The notes: generated from the letters alone by a model not told the origin. 19,197 nucleotides of DNA from an uncultured Eubacteriales bacterium (GCA_949286775.1 CASEDW010000130.1:1-19197), one strand, 5' to 3'. Counted from the first letter of the stretch, positions 7,569 through 15,347 are shown. Numbers and translations: made by a program.

Positions 7569-8207
7569 TCAATCGTCATAATCCTCGTCGTCATCGTCCA
7601 AATCAACTTCATACGAAGAGTTCTGAGGAATGTCTGTTGTTATATCCTGATGAGCGTCATCCTCCATAGAAGGTGAAAGCTCTCTGCGGTTCTGATTAAC
7701 AACGTCATGGCACTGTTTAAATGTATCAATAAGAGCTGCGTTCTTTGAAGAAACATCTGCCATTGTATTGCTGATTATATCTGAAAGATTTGAAAGGATT
7801 TCATCTGTATAAGATATAGCGCTCATACGGATGTTGTTCGCGTCCTGCTGCGCCGAATCGAGGATTTCCTGAGCCTGCTGATTTGCGGCGTTTACAGTAT
7901 CGCTTGCCTGGATATAAGCCTGTTTCATTATCTCTGTCTGAGAGACAAGTTCTTTTGCATGTTCCTGCGCCTCAGAAATGATATTGTTGCTCTTTTCCTG
8001 AGCGTCCGTAAGGATCGCGTCTTTATTGCTGATAATTCTCTGATAACGTTTGATTTCTTCAGGTGTTTTTAAACGAAGCTCGCGAAGGAGTTCCTCAAGT
8101 TCTTCTTTATTTACAACGATTTTTGTTGTCGATAACGGCTGATATTTGCATCCTTCTATAAACTCTTCGATCTCTTCGATAATCTGTTCTATTCTGCTAC
8201 TGCTCAT
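7569..8207 (-). CDS. Coiled-coil protein, DivIVA / 'H+-ATPase subunit H'-like, function unknown
   Basis: I recognise this as a small coiled-coil protein of the kind often labelled 'ATPase' or 'V-type ATPase subunit H-like' in clostridial genomes, but no function is established. The 212-residue chain begins with an acidic helix (MSSSRIEQIIEEIEEFIEG) and a segment with VVNKEELEELLRELRLKTPEEI at about 31-52. A long Ala/Gln-rich coiled coil follows at about 60-130, with recurring ILTDAQ, ISEAQ and ILDSAQ units. A Ser-rich helix and a very acidic tail (VDLDDDDEDYDD) end the chain. No signal peptide or membrane segment is visible, so it is presumably cytoplasmic. The VNKEELEELL segment and coiled coil recall DivIVA-type scaffold proteins. 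It lies 17 bp after coaD and ends its operon at a terminator. Confidence 0.85.
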   Translation of the reverse strand: MSSSRIEQIIEEIEEFIEGCKYQPLSTTKIVVNKEELEELLRELRLKTPEEIKRYQRIISNKDAILTDAQEKSNNIISEAQEHAKELVSQTEIMKQAYIQASDTVNAANQQAQEILDSAQQDANNIRMSAISYTDEILSNLSDIISNTMADVSSKNAALIDTFKQCHDVVNQNRRELSPSMEDDAHQDITTDIPQNSSYEVDLDDDDEDYDD

Positions 8208-8224
8208 TTATATGTCCAGCCTTT

Positions 8225-8710
8225 CTAATTTTTTTTAATTAATTTATCAGTAATCTTCTGAGCAACAAAATCAGGTACAAACTGACTTATGTCTCCGCCA
8301 TATGCAGCGACTTCTTTTACGATCGTCGAACTGAGATATGCGTACTCTAATGACGTAGCTAAAAACAGGGTGTCAATCGTAGGATTGAGTATCCTGTTTG
8401 TCTGTGCCATCTGAAGCTCATATTCAAAATCTGTTACGGCTCGAAGTCCCCTTAAGAAAACCTGCGCGCCGTGTTTAACCGCAAAGTCTACCGCCAACCC
8501 GTCAAATGAGCAAACTTCCACATTGTCAAGATCAGAGACGACTTCTCGTATAATATTAACACGTTCCTCTAAAGAAAACAATGGAATTTTAACGGAATTA
8601 TTCAGTACTCCTACTACAAGTTTGTCAAAAAGCTTGGCGCCCCTTTTGATTACGTCTATATGTCCGTTTGTTATCGGATCAAAACTTCCTGTATAGACTG
8701 CTGTTGCCAT
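8225..8710 (-). CDS. coaD: Phosphopantetheine adenylyltransferase
   Basis: CoaD transfers AMP from ATP to 4'-phosphopantetheine, giving dephospho-CoA in coenzyme A synthesis. From the ATG at 8710 the product is 161 residues, the normal length. It begins MATAVYTGSFDPITNGHIDV, with the nucleotidyltransferase TGSFDP and NGH signature. FLRGLRAVTDFEYELQMA and LSSTIVKEVAAYGGDIS supply the substrate-binding segments and the C-terminal (I/L)SST motif. A TTG four codons upstream could extend the frame, but the ATG has the standard N-terminus and a GGGGG element five bases before it. It starts 1 bp after the rsmD stop. rsmD-coaD pairing is common in bacteria. Confidence 0.97.
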   Translation of the reverse strand: MATAVYTGSFDPITNGHIDVIKRGAKLFDKLVVGVLNNSVKIPLFSLEERVNIIREVVSDLDNVEVCSFDGLAVDFAVKHGAQVFLRGLRAVTDFEYELQMAQTNRILNPTIDTLFLATSLEYAYLSSTIVKEVAAYGGDISQFVPDFVAQKITDKLIKKN

Positions 8711-8711
8711 T

Positions 8712-9266
8712 TCAACCCCCAAATTTCAAAAAAATATGTTTATTAGTCTTGTACTTTTTCTCTTTAACGCAGACAAGACCCATTTCATCTGTCCATGAAA
8801 AATCAGTATCGATAGACGCCTCAATCACAAAAAGCGTATCACTGTTTACTATATCGGAGCCGGCGATATTTTTCATCACCTCGTACTCCAGCTTTTTGTT
8901 ATAAGGCGGATCCATGAACACTATATCATAAGGTTCATTTTTAGCAAGCGAAACAGCAATATTTCTCGCATCTTTTTTTAATATATATGAATTTTCAGTA
9001 AATCTCGTTTTAATAAGATTTTCTCTTATGCACGAAACCGCCTGCGGGTTCTGCTCGACAAAGCAGCAAAAAGCGGCTCCCCTGCTGAGGGCTTCGATTC
9101 CGATCCCGCCGCTTCCCGCGAAAATATCAAGGAAACGTGCCTCATACAGGCAGGGATTCAGCATATTAAAAAGAGTCTCCTTTATACGATCAGTGGTAGG
9201 TCGCGTCCCCATACCAGGAACCGTTTTTAAAGTAAGACTCTTTCTTGTTCCAGCTATTACTCGCAT
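8712..9266 (-). CDS. rsmD: 16S rRNA (guanine(966)-N(2))-methyltransferase
   Basis: RsmD methylates N2 of G966 in 16S rRNA using SAM. The 184-residue protein has normal length. It opens MRVIAGTRKSLTLKTVPGMG, followed by the conserved RPTTDRIKETLFNML, the SAM motif LDIFAGSGGIGIEALSRGA (about 46-64), and the catalytic (N/D)PPY motif as FMDPPYNK near residue 118. The ATG at 9266 follows the mgsA-like gene by 11 bp, with an AAGG element just upstream. Its stop is followed 1 bp later by coaD, so the two genes are coupled. Confidence 0.96.
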   Translation of the reverse strand: MRVIAGTRKSLTLKTVPGMGTRPTTDRIKETLFNMLNPCLYEARFLDIFAGSGGIGIEALSRGAAFCCFVEQNPQAVSCIRENLIKTRFTENSYILKKDARNIAVSLAKNEPYDIVFMDPPYNKKLEYEVMKNIAGSDIVNSDTLFVIEASIDTDFSWTDEMGLVCVKEKKYKTNKHIFLKFGG

Positions 9267-9277
9267 AATGCCTTAGT

Positions 9278-9682
9278 TCAATAATCCTTTCTGAGTTGTT
9301 CTCTCCAATCCAGGTCTCCCCTTGCAAGACTTAATATAAGCGCCTCCGCAGTGGCTATATTGGTCGCAAGCGGCACATTATAAAGGTCACAGCTGTTGAT
9401 AACCTGATAAACGTCAGGTTCTTTTGCGCTTATCATGGAAGGATTGTAAAAAAAGATAACCAGGTCAAGCTCTTCTCTTTCAATCATCTCTACAAACTGC
9501 TTATCTCCTCCAACGGATCCTGCGAGAAATTTATGAACTCTAAGAGAAGTTACGTCCTCTATCCTTCTGCCTGTAGTACCTGTCGCGTAAAGTTCGTGCT
9601 TTGCAAGGATTCCCTTATAAGCGATACAAAAGTCCTCTATAAGACTTTTTTTACTGTTATGAGAAATAAAACCAATATTCAT
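9278..9682 (-). CDS. mgsA: Methylglyoxal synthase family protein (active site diverged)
   Basis: Methylglyoxal synthase converts dihydroxyacetone phosphate to methylglyoxal and phosphate, a bypass of lower glycolysis under phosphate stress. The 134-residue chain keeps the family fold: LYATGTTGRRI, the GGDKQ segment with D60 (E. coli D71), PDV with D90 (E. coli D101), and PLATNIATAEALI. However, the usual AHD is SHN (N9 for E. coli D20), FxxDP is FFYNP (N80 for D91), and the His matching E. coli H98 is K87. H8 (E. coli H19) remains. Two of four conserved aspartates and a key histidine are therefore replaced, so catalysis is in doubt and the symbol marks the family rather than proven activity. 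The ATG at 9682 follows GGGGTG and is the first gene behind its own promoter. Confidence 0.85.
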   Translation of the reverse strand: MNIGFISHNSKKSLIEDFCIAYKGILAKHELYATGTTGRRIEDVTSLRVHKFLAGSVGGDKQFVEMIEREELDLVIFFYNPSMISAKEPDVYQVINSCDLYNVPLATNIATAEALILSLARGDLDWREQLRKDY

Positions 9683-9759
9683 ATTTCACCCCGTAATTCA
9701 TTTCTCTTTGTGCAGATTATGTCTACTATATATTCTATATCCATTGAGCAGAATAGCAT

Positions 9760-9788
9760 ATTATACAATAAAAAGCAACACAAAACAA
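9760..9788 (-). promoter_or_regulatory. Promoter of the mgsA-rsmD-coaD-coiled-coil operon
   Basis: On the minus strand a perfect TATAAT (9760-9765) stands 17 bases after TTGTTT (9783-9788), in the AT-rich 178-bp gap between recG and the mgsA-like gene. The predicted start gives a leader of about 70 nucleotides. The rest of this gap (9789-9860) shows only a weak 5-bp hairpin with a T-run (AATCAGCTTGATTTTTT), possibly a poor terminator for recG. Confidence 0.65.
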
Positions 9789-9860
9789 AAAATTTAAACA
9801 TTTTTTATAAATTCATTTTTTTAAAGTGTAAAAAATCAAGCTGATTACTTGTGCACTATT

Positions 9861-11927
9861 TTAGAGGATTCCCTCCAGATCATTTTTCACCTGATCCAGC
9901 ATTTCTTTAAGCAGCAAATACTTTTCATCTGACAGTTCAGGATCTTCCTTCATTATTTCCTTTACAAGATTTGACGCCTGAATAAGAATATCCGCATCCC
10001 TGAAGGGATCTGCCAGAGAAAATCCCGCAACTCCGCTCTGCCTCAATCCGAACAGATCGCCCTGGCCTCGGAGTTTCAGATCTTCACGAGCTATATAAAA
10101 TCCGTCGTTTGATTTGTTTAATATCTGAAGACGTTTATTGTCCTCTTCTTTTGAATCTCCCTGCAAAAATATGCAGTACGACTGAGCGTTTCCGCGCCCG
10201 ATGCGTCCTCTTAGCTGATGCAGCTGCGCCAGTCCGAAGCGTTCCGCATTTTCAATCATCATCACGGTGGAGTTGGGAACGTCTACTCCTACTTCAATAA
10301 CAGTCGTTGATACAAGTACCTGAATTTTATTTTCAGAAAACCTGCTCATTATATTTAATTTTTCATCCGCCGTCATCCTGCCATGGAGCATCTCAACCTT
10401 TATATCAGGTTCAAATATCTTTTTTAACCTGGCTGTATATTCCATAACATTTTCGCATCCGAGATCCTCGTTGGGCTCTATCATCGGACATATTATATAT
10501 GCCTGGTGGCCTATCTCCACCTGTTTTTTTATAAAGGAGTAAGCCGTCTTTCTGTAAGACTCATCCACAACGCAGTTTTTTATCGGAAGCCTGCTGGACG
10601 GCAGTTCATCGAGCGCCGATATTTTCAGTTCACCGTAAATGATCAATGCGAGAGTTCTCGGTATCGGCGTCGCGCTCATTACAAGTATATGGGGAAGAAA
10701 ACCTTTTTCGGCGATTATCCATCGCTGTTTGACTCCAAAGCGGTGCTGCTCGTCTGTTATAGCCAGCGCCAGGCAATTAAAATCAACTTTATCCTGTATT
10801 ATGGCATGCGTTCCTATTACCGCTTTAACTTTTCCTTCGGAAATCCTTTCATATGCTTCACGCTTTTCTTTTGCTGTCATGGAACCTGTCAGAAGAAGCG
10901 CCTGATCGCTGCTCATGCCGTTTTCTTCAAGAAGTTTTATAAACGACTTATAGTGCTGCGACGCGAGAACTTCTGTAGGAGCCATAAGCGCGCATTGAAA
11001 TCCCTTGGCCATCACGGAAACCATCGAAAGAAATGCCAGTATAGTCTTTCCGCTGCCGACGTCTCCCTGAAGCAGCCTGTTCATCGTATGACTGCTCATC
11101 AGTTCAGATCTTATCTCCTGCCATACTTTTTTCTGCGCGCCTGTAAGTTCAAAAGAAAGATTATCAATTATCTCATCAGCTGCCTGAGTGTCTTCGATAA
11201 TATATTGATTTTCAGTTTCTCTGTTGTTTTCATTTATCTTTGCCAGCCTAAGCAGATATACTAAGAACTCGTCGAAAACAAGTCTTTTTCTGGCATTTTT
11301 CAGTTCAGCTTCTGAAACAGGAAAGTGAATTTTATTTACGGCAAAATCCCTGTCTTCAAGTTCATATCTGTCAAGCGCATCTTTAGGAAGATACTCTATA
11401 AAAGAATATCTGTCAAGAACCTGCCTTACCGCTTTTGCTATCATCTTGTTTTTCAGCCCTGCCGTCAGGGAATAGACAGGCTGTATGCTTCCTCTTACAG
11501 TTTCATATTTGTCTGTCGTGAAAATTTCAGGGTGCTGCATGATCACCCTTTTATTTTTGCATTCAACCATGCCTCTGAATATAAAAGATTCGCCGACCTT
11601 TAAAGTCGCCCTCAAATACGGCATATTGAACCAGTGCATCTCAATTCTGCCTGTCTCATCTTCGCCCGTTAAAATAGTTATCGCCGCTCTTTTTCCCGTT
11701 TTTATAACCGGCGGTCTTTTGATACGTATCATTACAGCCTGTTTTTCACCTGATACAAGTTCACCGACAGATACGCATTTCTGATAGGCATCATAAGCTC
11801 GCGGATAATAATGAATAAGCTGATCGAGATTGTCTATTCCGACTTTCCCGAACAGCTTTTCCGTTTTCGGTCCGATGCCCTTCAGCTCGCCAAGTCTGAT
11901 CCCGGCAAGAAGATTATCCGAACCCAT
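9861..11927 (-). CDS. recG: ATP-dependent DNA helicase RecG
   Basis: RecG is a branch-migration helicase that remodels stalled replication forks and recombination intermediates. The 688-residue product has normal length. An N-terminal helix-hairpin-like segment (GELKGIGPKTEKLFGKVGI) precedes the OB-fold wedge domain, about residues 60-140. The helicase core carries Walker A GDVGSGKT (288-295) with APTEVLASQH just after, DEQH Walker B (392-395) in ITDEQHRFGVKQR, SATPIPRTLAL, and the C-terminal RFGLAQLHQLRGRIGRG and LKLRGQGDLFG motifs. The ATG at 11927 is preceded by AGAGGA and lies 13 bp after fakA. Clustering of the Asp23-family gene, the fakA homologue and recG is familiar from other Firmicutes. 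Confidence 0.98.
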   Translation of the reverse strand: MGSDNLLAGIRLGELKGIGPKTEKLFGKVGIDNLDQLIHYYPRAYDAYQKCVSVGELVSGEKQAVMIRIKRPPVIKTGKRAAITILTGEDETGRIEMHWFNMPYLRATLKVGESFIFRGMVECKNKRVIMQHPEIFTTDKYETVRGSIQPVYSLTAGLKNKMIAKAVRQVLDRYSFIEYLPKDALDRYELEDRDFAVNKIHFPVSEAELKNARKRLVFDEFLVYLLRLAKINENNRETENQYIIEDTQAADEIIDNLSFELTGAQKKVWQEIRSELMSSHTMNRLLQGDVGSGKTILAFLSMVSVMAKGFQCALMAPTEVLASQHYKSFIKLLEENGMSSDQALLLTGSMTAKEKREAYERISEGKVKAVIGTHAIIQDKVDFNCLALAITDEQHRFGVKQRWIIAEKGFLPHILVMSATPIPRTLALIIYGELKISALDELPSSRLPIKNCVVDESYRKTAYSFIKKQVEIGHQAYIICPMIEPNEDLGCENVMEYTARLKKIFEPDIKVEMLHGRMTADEKLNIMSRFSENKIQVLVSTTVIEVGVDVPNSTVMMIENAERFGLAQLHQLRGRIGRGNAQSYCIFLQGDSKEEDNKRLQILNKSNDGFYIAREDLKLRGQGDLFGLRQSGVAGFSLADPFRDADILIQASNLVKEIMKEDPELSDEKYLLLKEMLDQVKNDLEGIL

Positions 11928-11940
11928 ATTTTATTCCTCT

Positions 11941-13617
11941 TTATTCTACAGAAATCACACAGTAATATACAGGCTGTCCGCCGTACTGCACATCAACCGA
12001 ACAGTTTGGATACTCGCTCTCTATCTTATTTGCAAGTTCTGAAGCCTGCTCTTCTGTATACCCTTCGCCATAGTAGATGCTGATAAGCTCCGCGCTGTCA
12101 TGCATCATAGCTTTTACGCTGTCAAAAGCGACAGTCGTAATGTCTTTTCCGACAGCAAGAAGTCCGTTGTCGCCGACCGCCATAATATCGCCGTTGCTGA
12201 TTTCAAAATCATCGATCTTTGTGTCGCGGATCGCGTATGTCACCTGGGAAGTAGACACCGCCGAAATGCAGTCGTTCATTATCTCGGCGTTTTCTTCGGC
12301 TGAATACTCAGGCGCGAAATTAATCATCGCCGTTATTCCCTGTGTAACTGTCTTTGTAGGAATAACGATAATAGTCTTGTCCTCAGTTAAGTCGCGGGCC
12401 TGATTCGCGGCCATGATTATATTTTTATTATTCGGATAAACAAAAATATAATCGGCGTTTATCTCCTCGATGGCTTTTATAAAATCATCTGTCGAAGGAT
12501 TCATGGTCTGGCCGCCGCTGATAACGACGTCAACTTCCATATCTTTAAACAGATTGTTAAATCCGTCGCCTGCTGCTACAGTTATAAATCCGTATTTCTT
12601 TCTCTCCTGCGGCTCTTTTGTCTCTGTTTTTGAGCTGTTCTGCGTTTCCTGCAGGTGAAGCATCTCTCTGTGCTCTTCACGCATATTGTCGATCTTTATC
12701 CTCGAAAGTTCACCATAGCCTACAGCTCTGTGAAGAACAGTACCGGGGTCGTTCGTATGCACATGAATTTTAATAAGATCGTCATCCGGCACAAGCACGA
12801 TCGAATCTCCCATGGAATCGAGAAACTTCTGTAAATCAGCGATCTCGCTGTCGGGAAGCGGTTTGTCAATGTTAATGATAAATTCAGTGCAATATCCGAA
12901 TTTGATCTCTTCCGTCGGCCTGTTTACGTCCACCTTCGGCGCAGCGCTGTTTGCTGAAGTTTCTTCGGAAACGTTTGTGCGGGCAACAGGTTTGCCCTGA
13001 AGCGCCATAAGCGCGCCTTCAAGCGCTACCATAAGACCCTGTCCGCCTGAATCGACAACACCTGCCTCTTTAAGTACAGGAAGAAGTTCAGGAGTCAAAT
13101 CAAGAACTCTGTTTCCCTCTTCGATAACTCTGATAAGAAACTCCTCGATATCGGCTTCTTCATTTGCATGTTTCGCGAGAGTCGCCGCTTTTTTAGCCAT
13201 GCCTTTAGCGACTGTAAGAATAGTTCCTTCTTTTGGCTTCATTACCGCTTTGTATGCCGTCTCTACAGCTCTTTCAAAAGCAGACGCTATAAGCCTTGTA
13301 TCAATAAATTCATGAGACTGAATCTCTCTTGTCAGACCGCGAAGAAGCTGTGAAAGGATAACTCCCGAATTGCCTCTTGCGCCTCTTAAAGAACCATGGG
13401 AGATAGCTTTCGCAATATCCGCCATCTCATCGCTTTTTAATGCTTCAACCTCTTTTACCGCGGAAAGAATAGTCAAAGTCATATTTGTTCCCGTATCGCC
13501 GTCCGGAACAGGGAATACATTTAATTCATTTATCCATTCTTTCTTTGCTTCAAGGTTATAAGCTCCGGATATAAACATTTTCTTAAACATTCCGGAATCT
13601 ATATAGTTTACAGACAC
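11941..13617 (-). CDS. fakA: FakA/YloV-type fatty acid kinase (DAK2 domain protein)
   Basis: FakA phosphorylates fatty acids presented by a DegV-family FakB protein, giving acyl-phosphate for phospholipid synthesis. The 558-residue product has family length. The N-terminal DAK2 (DhaL-like) nucleotide-binding domain contains NVFPVPDGDTGTNM (about 33-46; Mg-binding Asp residues 39 and 41) and HGSLRGARGNSGVILSQLLRG (74-94). A middle domain contains IKIHVHTNDPG, and a C-terminal domain contains VISGGQTMNPSTDDF and YVYPNNKNI-like FVYPNNKN. The start codon is GTG at 13617, supported by GGGAGG nine bases upstream; the next ATG is nine codons in and has no such site. No FakB gene is in the window. 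It lies between the Asp23-family gene and recG, in the B. subtilis yloU-yloV arrangement. Confidence 0.93.
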   Translation of the reverse strand: MSVNYIDSGMFKKMFISGAYNLEAKKEWINELNVFPVPDGDTGTNMTLTILSAVKEVEALKSDEMADIAKAISHGSLRGARGNSGVILSQLLRGLTREIQSHEFIDTRLIASAFERAVETAYKAVMKPKEGTILTVAKGMAKKAATLAKHANEEADIEEFLIRVIEEGNRVLDLTPELLPVLKEAGVVDSGGQGLMVALEGALMALQGKPVARTNVSEETSANSAAPKVDVNRPTEEIKFGYCTEFIINIDKPLPDSEIADLQKFLDSMGDSIVLVPDDDLIKIHVHTNDPGTVLHRAVGYGELSRIKIDNMREEHREMLHLQETQNSSKTETKEPQERKKYGFITVAAGDGFNNLFKDMEVDVVISGGQTMNPSTDDFIKAIEEINADYIFVYPNNKNIIMAANQARDLTEDKTIIVIPTKTVTQGITAMINFAPEYSAEENAEIMNDCISAVSTSQVTYAIRDTKIDDFEISNGDIMAVGDNGLLAVGKDITTVAFDSVKAMMHDSAELISIYYGEGYTEEQASELANKIESEYPNCSVDVQYGGQPVYYCVISVE

Positions 13618-13658
13618 TTTACGTATCCTCCCGTTTCTATTATAAATTTGTCAATGTA

Positions 13659-14015
13659 TTAATCTATAACGCGAACCCCTTCGACGATTATACGAATCTT
13701 CTCGATTTCCATCCCCGTAAATTCCGCAACGTTATATTTGACATTGCTGATGAGGTTCTGCGCTATTGTGCTGATGTTTACACCGTAAGCAACTAACACA
13801 TGAAAGTCCAAAGAAATTTTATTGTCTTCGATTTTAACATTTATGCCGTGTTTAAGGCTTTCGCGGCGGAGCAGCTTGACAAGTCCGTCTTTCATATTTA
13901 CCGCTGCCATTCCTACTATGCCAAAACATTCTACAGCAACGCTGCCGGCATATGTGGCAATCACATCCGGATCTATGATAACTTCGCCAAGTTCCGTATC
14001 CATACGTCCTTTCAT
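13659..14015 (-). CDS. Asp23/Gls24 family protein (YloU-like)
   Basis: The 118-residue product belongs to the Asp23 (DUF322) family of small alkaline-shock-type envelope-associated proteins. Typical segments are GEVIIDPDVIATYAGSVAVE, CFGIVGMA, VKIEDNKISLDFHVLVAYG and VEGVRVID. Its biochemical role is not settled. In Staphylococcus Asp23 is tied to envelope stress, and YloU-type members are constantly found before yloV/fakA, as here with a 41-bp gap. The ATG at 14015 follows GGGAG ten bases upstream; a second ATG four codons later has no well-placed site. No membrane segment is visible. It is the first gene of a unit running to recG and diverges from rpmB. Confidence 0.92.
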   Translation of the reverse strand: MKGRMDTELGEVIIDPDVIATYAGSVAVECFGIVGMAAVNMKDGLVKLLRRESLKHGINVKIEDNKISLDFHVLVAYGVNISTIAQNLISNVKYNVAEFTGMEIEKIRIIVEGVRVID

Positions 14016-14047
14016 AAGTGCAAATCTCCCTTCATAACATTATTACA

Positions 14048-14076
14048 AGTATACCCTATTTTCTGATAAAAATAAA
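14048..14076 (-). promoter_or_regulatory. Candidate promoter of the Asp23-family gene, fakA and recG
   Basis: On the minus strand TATACT (14048-14053, five of six consensus bases) lies 17 bases after TTTATT (14071-14076, a weak -35). The predicted leader is about 25 nucleotides. Confidence 0.5.
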
Positions 14077-14180
14077 CTGTTTTTATTTTCCTTTTATATT
14101 TAGTGCTATTTTATCGCAGTTCTTTCAGCGTTTTTCAGACAAATCGCGCGGATTTTTTTGCAATTTTTTTTAAAAATCAC

Positions 14181-14209
14181 TTGCATTTAATAAAAATATC
14201 TGTTAGACT
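14181..14209 (+). promoter_or_regulatory. rpmB promoter with extended -10
   Basis: TTGCAT (14181-14186), a 17-base spacer and TAGACT (14204-14209) form a sigma-A-like promoter. TG at 14201-14202, one base before the -10, makes an extended -10 element. The leader to the rpmB start is about 50 nucleotides and contains an AAGGAGG site at 14254-14260. Confidence 0.65.
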
Positions 14210-14267
14210 ATCAACCGTTGTAATGATGACTAACTATGCAACAAGAATAATACAAGGAGGTGCAACC

Positions 14268-14453
14268 ATGGCAAAATGTGCAGTCTGCGGCAAGAGCGCT
14301 TATTTCGGAAACAGCGTCAGCCATTCACATAGAAGAGCAAACAAAATGTGGAAGCCAAACGTAAAATCAGTCAGAGTAAAAACTGAGGGTGGTTCAAAAA
14401 GAATGTATGTTTGTACTTCCTGCCTTCGCAGCAATGCAGTAGAACGTGCTTAA
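14268..14453 (+). CDS. rpmB: 50S ribosomal protein L28
   Basis: L28 is a small structural protein of the large ribosomal subunit. The 61-residue product begins MAKCAVCGKSAYFGNSVSHS and carries HRRANKMWKPN and VRVKTEGGSKRMYVCTSCL. The zinc-binding form is shown by two Cys pairs, C4/C7 and C49/C52. I chose the ATG at 14268 because AAGGAGG lies seven bases upstream and L28 begins at this methionine; the frame is open for 55 further codons upstream but these are not L28-like. It is a single-gene unit with its own promoter and terminator, divergent from the Asp23-fakA-recG unit as in B. subtilis. Confidence 0.98.
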   Translation: MAKCAVCGKSAYFGNSVSHSHRRANKMWKPNVKSVRVKTEGGSKRMYVCTSCLRSNAVERA

Positions 14454-14466
14454 TTAAAGCATTTAC

Positions 14467-14498
14467 AAAGACTATCACTTTCGTGGTAGTCTTTTTTA
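14467..14498 (+). terminator. Rho-independent terminator of rpmB
   Basis: AAAGACTATCAC and GTGGTAGTCTTT form a 12-bp stem (one G-T pair) around TTTC, followed by a run of Ts. It lies 14 bases after the rpmB stop and, being nearly symmetrical, may also stop transcription of the convergent thiN gene. Confidence 0.9.
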
Positions 14499-14508
14499 TT
14501 GCCCGGGG

Positions 14509-15135
14509 TTATCCATTATTATCCATTTTGGAAACGATCACTACTGCCGTTCCATTTTCTACTTTTATATATGCCTCATCTTTTGCCCATTCGTTGCTTA
14601 CGCCTATAGGATATTTATTTGATATCTCCCCTTCTTCAATTTCGTATTTTGTTCCTTTTATCGTAACGCCTGTGCATATATCACTAATAGCGAAAAACGA
14701 CAGATAGCTGTTCTCTTCTCTTTTCAGGTTCAAGTTGGAATTTCTGATCGAATACAATATAGTATCTTTTCCTTCTATAACAGCTCTTGCGCCATGTTCT
14801 TCGATAAAAGCAGCCGTCTGTACATTCGCGATGCTGTGATCAAACCTTCCGCCAAAGGCGCAGCATATATGTATCTCATCAAAACCTCTGTCAATCGCAT
14901 ATCTTACCGCGCTTATAGTATCTGTATCATCTTTTATCGGATTTAACCTTATGGTTTTGATATTTTCTTCGATTTCTCCTTTATAAGAGTCAAAATCCCC
15001 AATAACCATATCCGGAATTATATTCATTTTTTTGGCGGCGGACAGGCCGGCGTCGCAGGCTATAACAAAATCGAACTTTTCTCTATTTCCGGGCGGACAG
15101 AATTCACCGCCCGATATCAGCAGACATTTTTTCAT
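14509..15135 (-). CDS. thiN: Thiamine pyrophosphokinase
   Basis: This enzyme transfers pyrophosphate from ATP to thiamine, giving thiamine pyrophosphate directly. The 208-residue product has the expected length and order of motifs: ACDAGLSAAKK, GDFDS (46-50), KDDTDT (68-73), and GGRFDHSIANV (from residue 95). The C-terminal beta-rich thiamine-binding region ends GTAVVIVSKMDNNG. The ATG at 15135 is preceded by GGAG. No TPP riboswitch is visible upstream, so it appears constitutive or controlled by other means. It is convergent with rpmB and divergent from asnA. Confidence 0.95.
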   Translation of the reverse strand: MKKCLLISGGEFCPPGNREKFDFVIACDAGLSAAKKMNIIPDMVIGDFDSYKGEIEENIKTIRLNPIKDDTDTISAVRYAIDRGFDEIHICCAFGGRFDHSIANVQTAAFIEEHGARAVIEGKDTILYSIRNSNLNLKREENSYLSFFAISDICTGVTIKGTKYEIEEGEISNKYPIGVSNEWAKDEAYIKVENGTAVVIVSKMDNNG

Positions 15136-15177
15136 TTTCAGCTCCGCAAATCATTGATGGTAAATTTATTACAAATT

Positions 15178-15206
15178 ATTATATATGTTATTGAACAGAT
15201 TGTCTT
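15178..15206 (-). promoter_or_regulatory. thiN promoter
   Basis: On the minus strand a perfect TATAAT (15178-15183) stands 17 bases after AAGACA (15201-15206). It lies back to back with the asnA promoter, the two -35 boxes being only eight bases apart, so occupancy of one may affect the other. Confidence 0.55.
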
Positions 15207-15214
15207 TATTTTTC

Positions 15215-15243
15215 TTGAAAACTTACTTCTAATCTGATAATAT
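15215..15243 (+). promoter_or_regulatory. asnA promoter
   Basis: TTGAAA (15215-15220, five of six consensus bases), a 17-base spacer and TAATAT (15238-15243) form a candidate promoter. TG at 15235-15236 adds an extended -10. The leader would be about 95 nucleotides and contains a palindrome at 15282-15305. Confidence 0.55.
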
Positions 15244-15281
15244 TTTTTTGTTATTTTATGAATCAAGGATCTAATAGATAC

Positions 15282-15305
15282 AAATCGGATGCTTGCATAC
15301 GATTT
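15282..15305 (+). promoter_or_regulatory. Palindrome in the asnA leader
   Basis: AAATCG and CGATTT form the outer 6-bp arms, and ATGC and GCAT the inner 4-bp arms, separated by one G-A mismatch on each side and a TT centre. It could fold as an RNA hairpin or be a repressor site. It lies 43 bases before the asnA start and is not followed by a terminator-like U-run. Confidence 0.45.
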
Positions 15306-15347
15306 ATATAAATTATTAATTGTGAAAATTATTTTAGGGAGGCAACC

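Noticed and set aside
9680..9745. A 21-codon ORF (MDIEYIVDIIC...) overlapping the mgsA-like start as ATGA
   Set aside because: No ribosome binding site precedes it and the mgsA-like gene has a good GGGGTG site of its own, so it is probably chance.
10506..11264. A 252-codon plus-strand ORF inside recG
   Set aside because: It lies antisense to the well-supported recG helicase core and its translation is rich in Tyr, Phe, Arg and Cys, without family motifs; it is a shadow of recG.
14103..14267. A 55-codon N-terminal extension of L28
   Set aside because: The open frame crosses the promoter, and the AAGGAGG site and L28 N-terminus mark the ATG at 14268.
15244..15347. T-box or riboswitch in the asnA leader
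   Set aside because: No T-box core sequence or terminator/antiterminator pair is visible, and the leader is too short at about 95 nucleotides.
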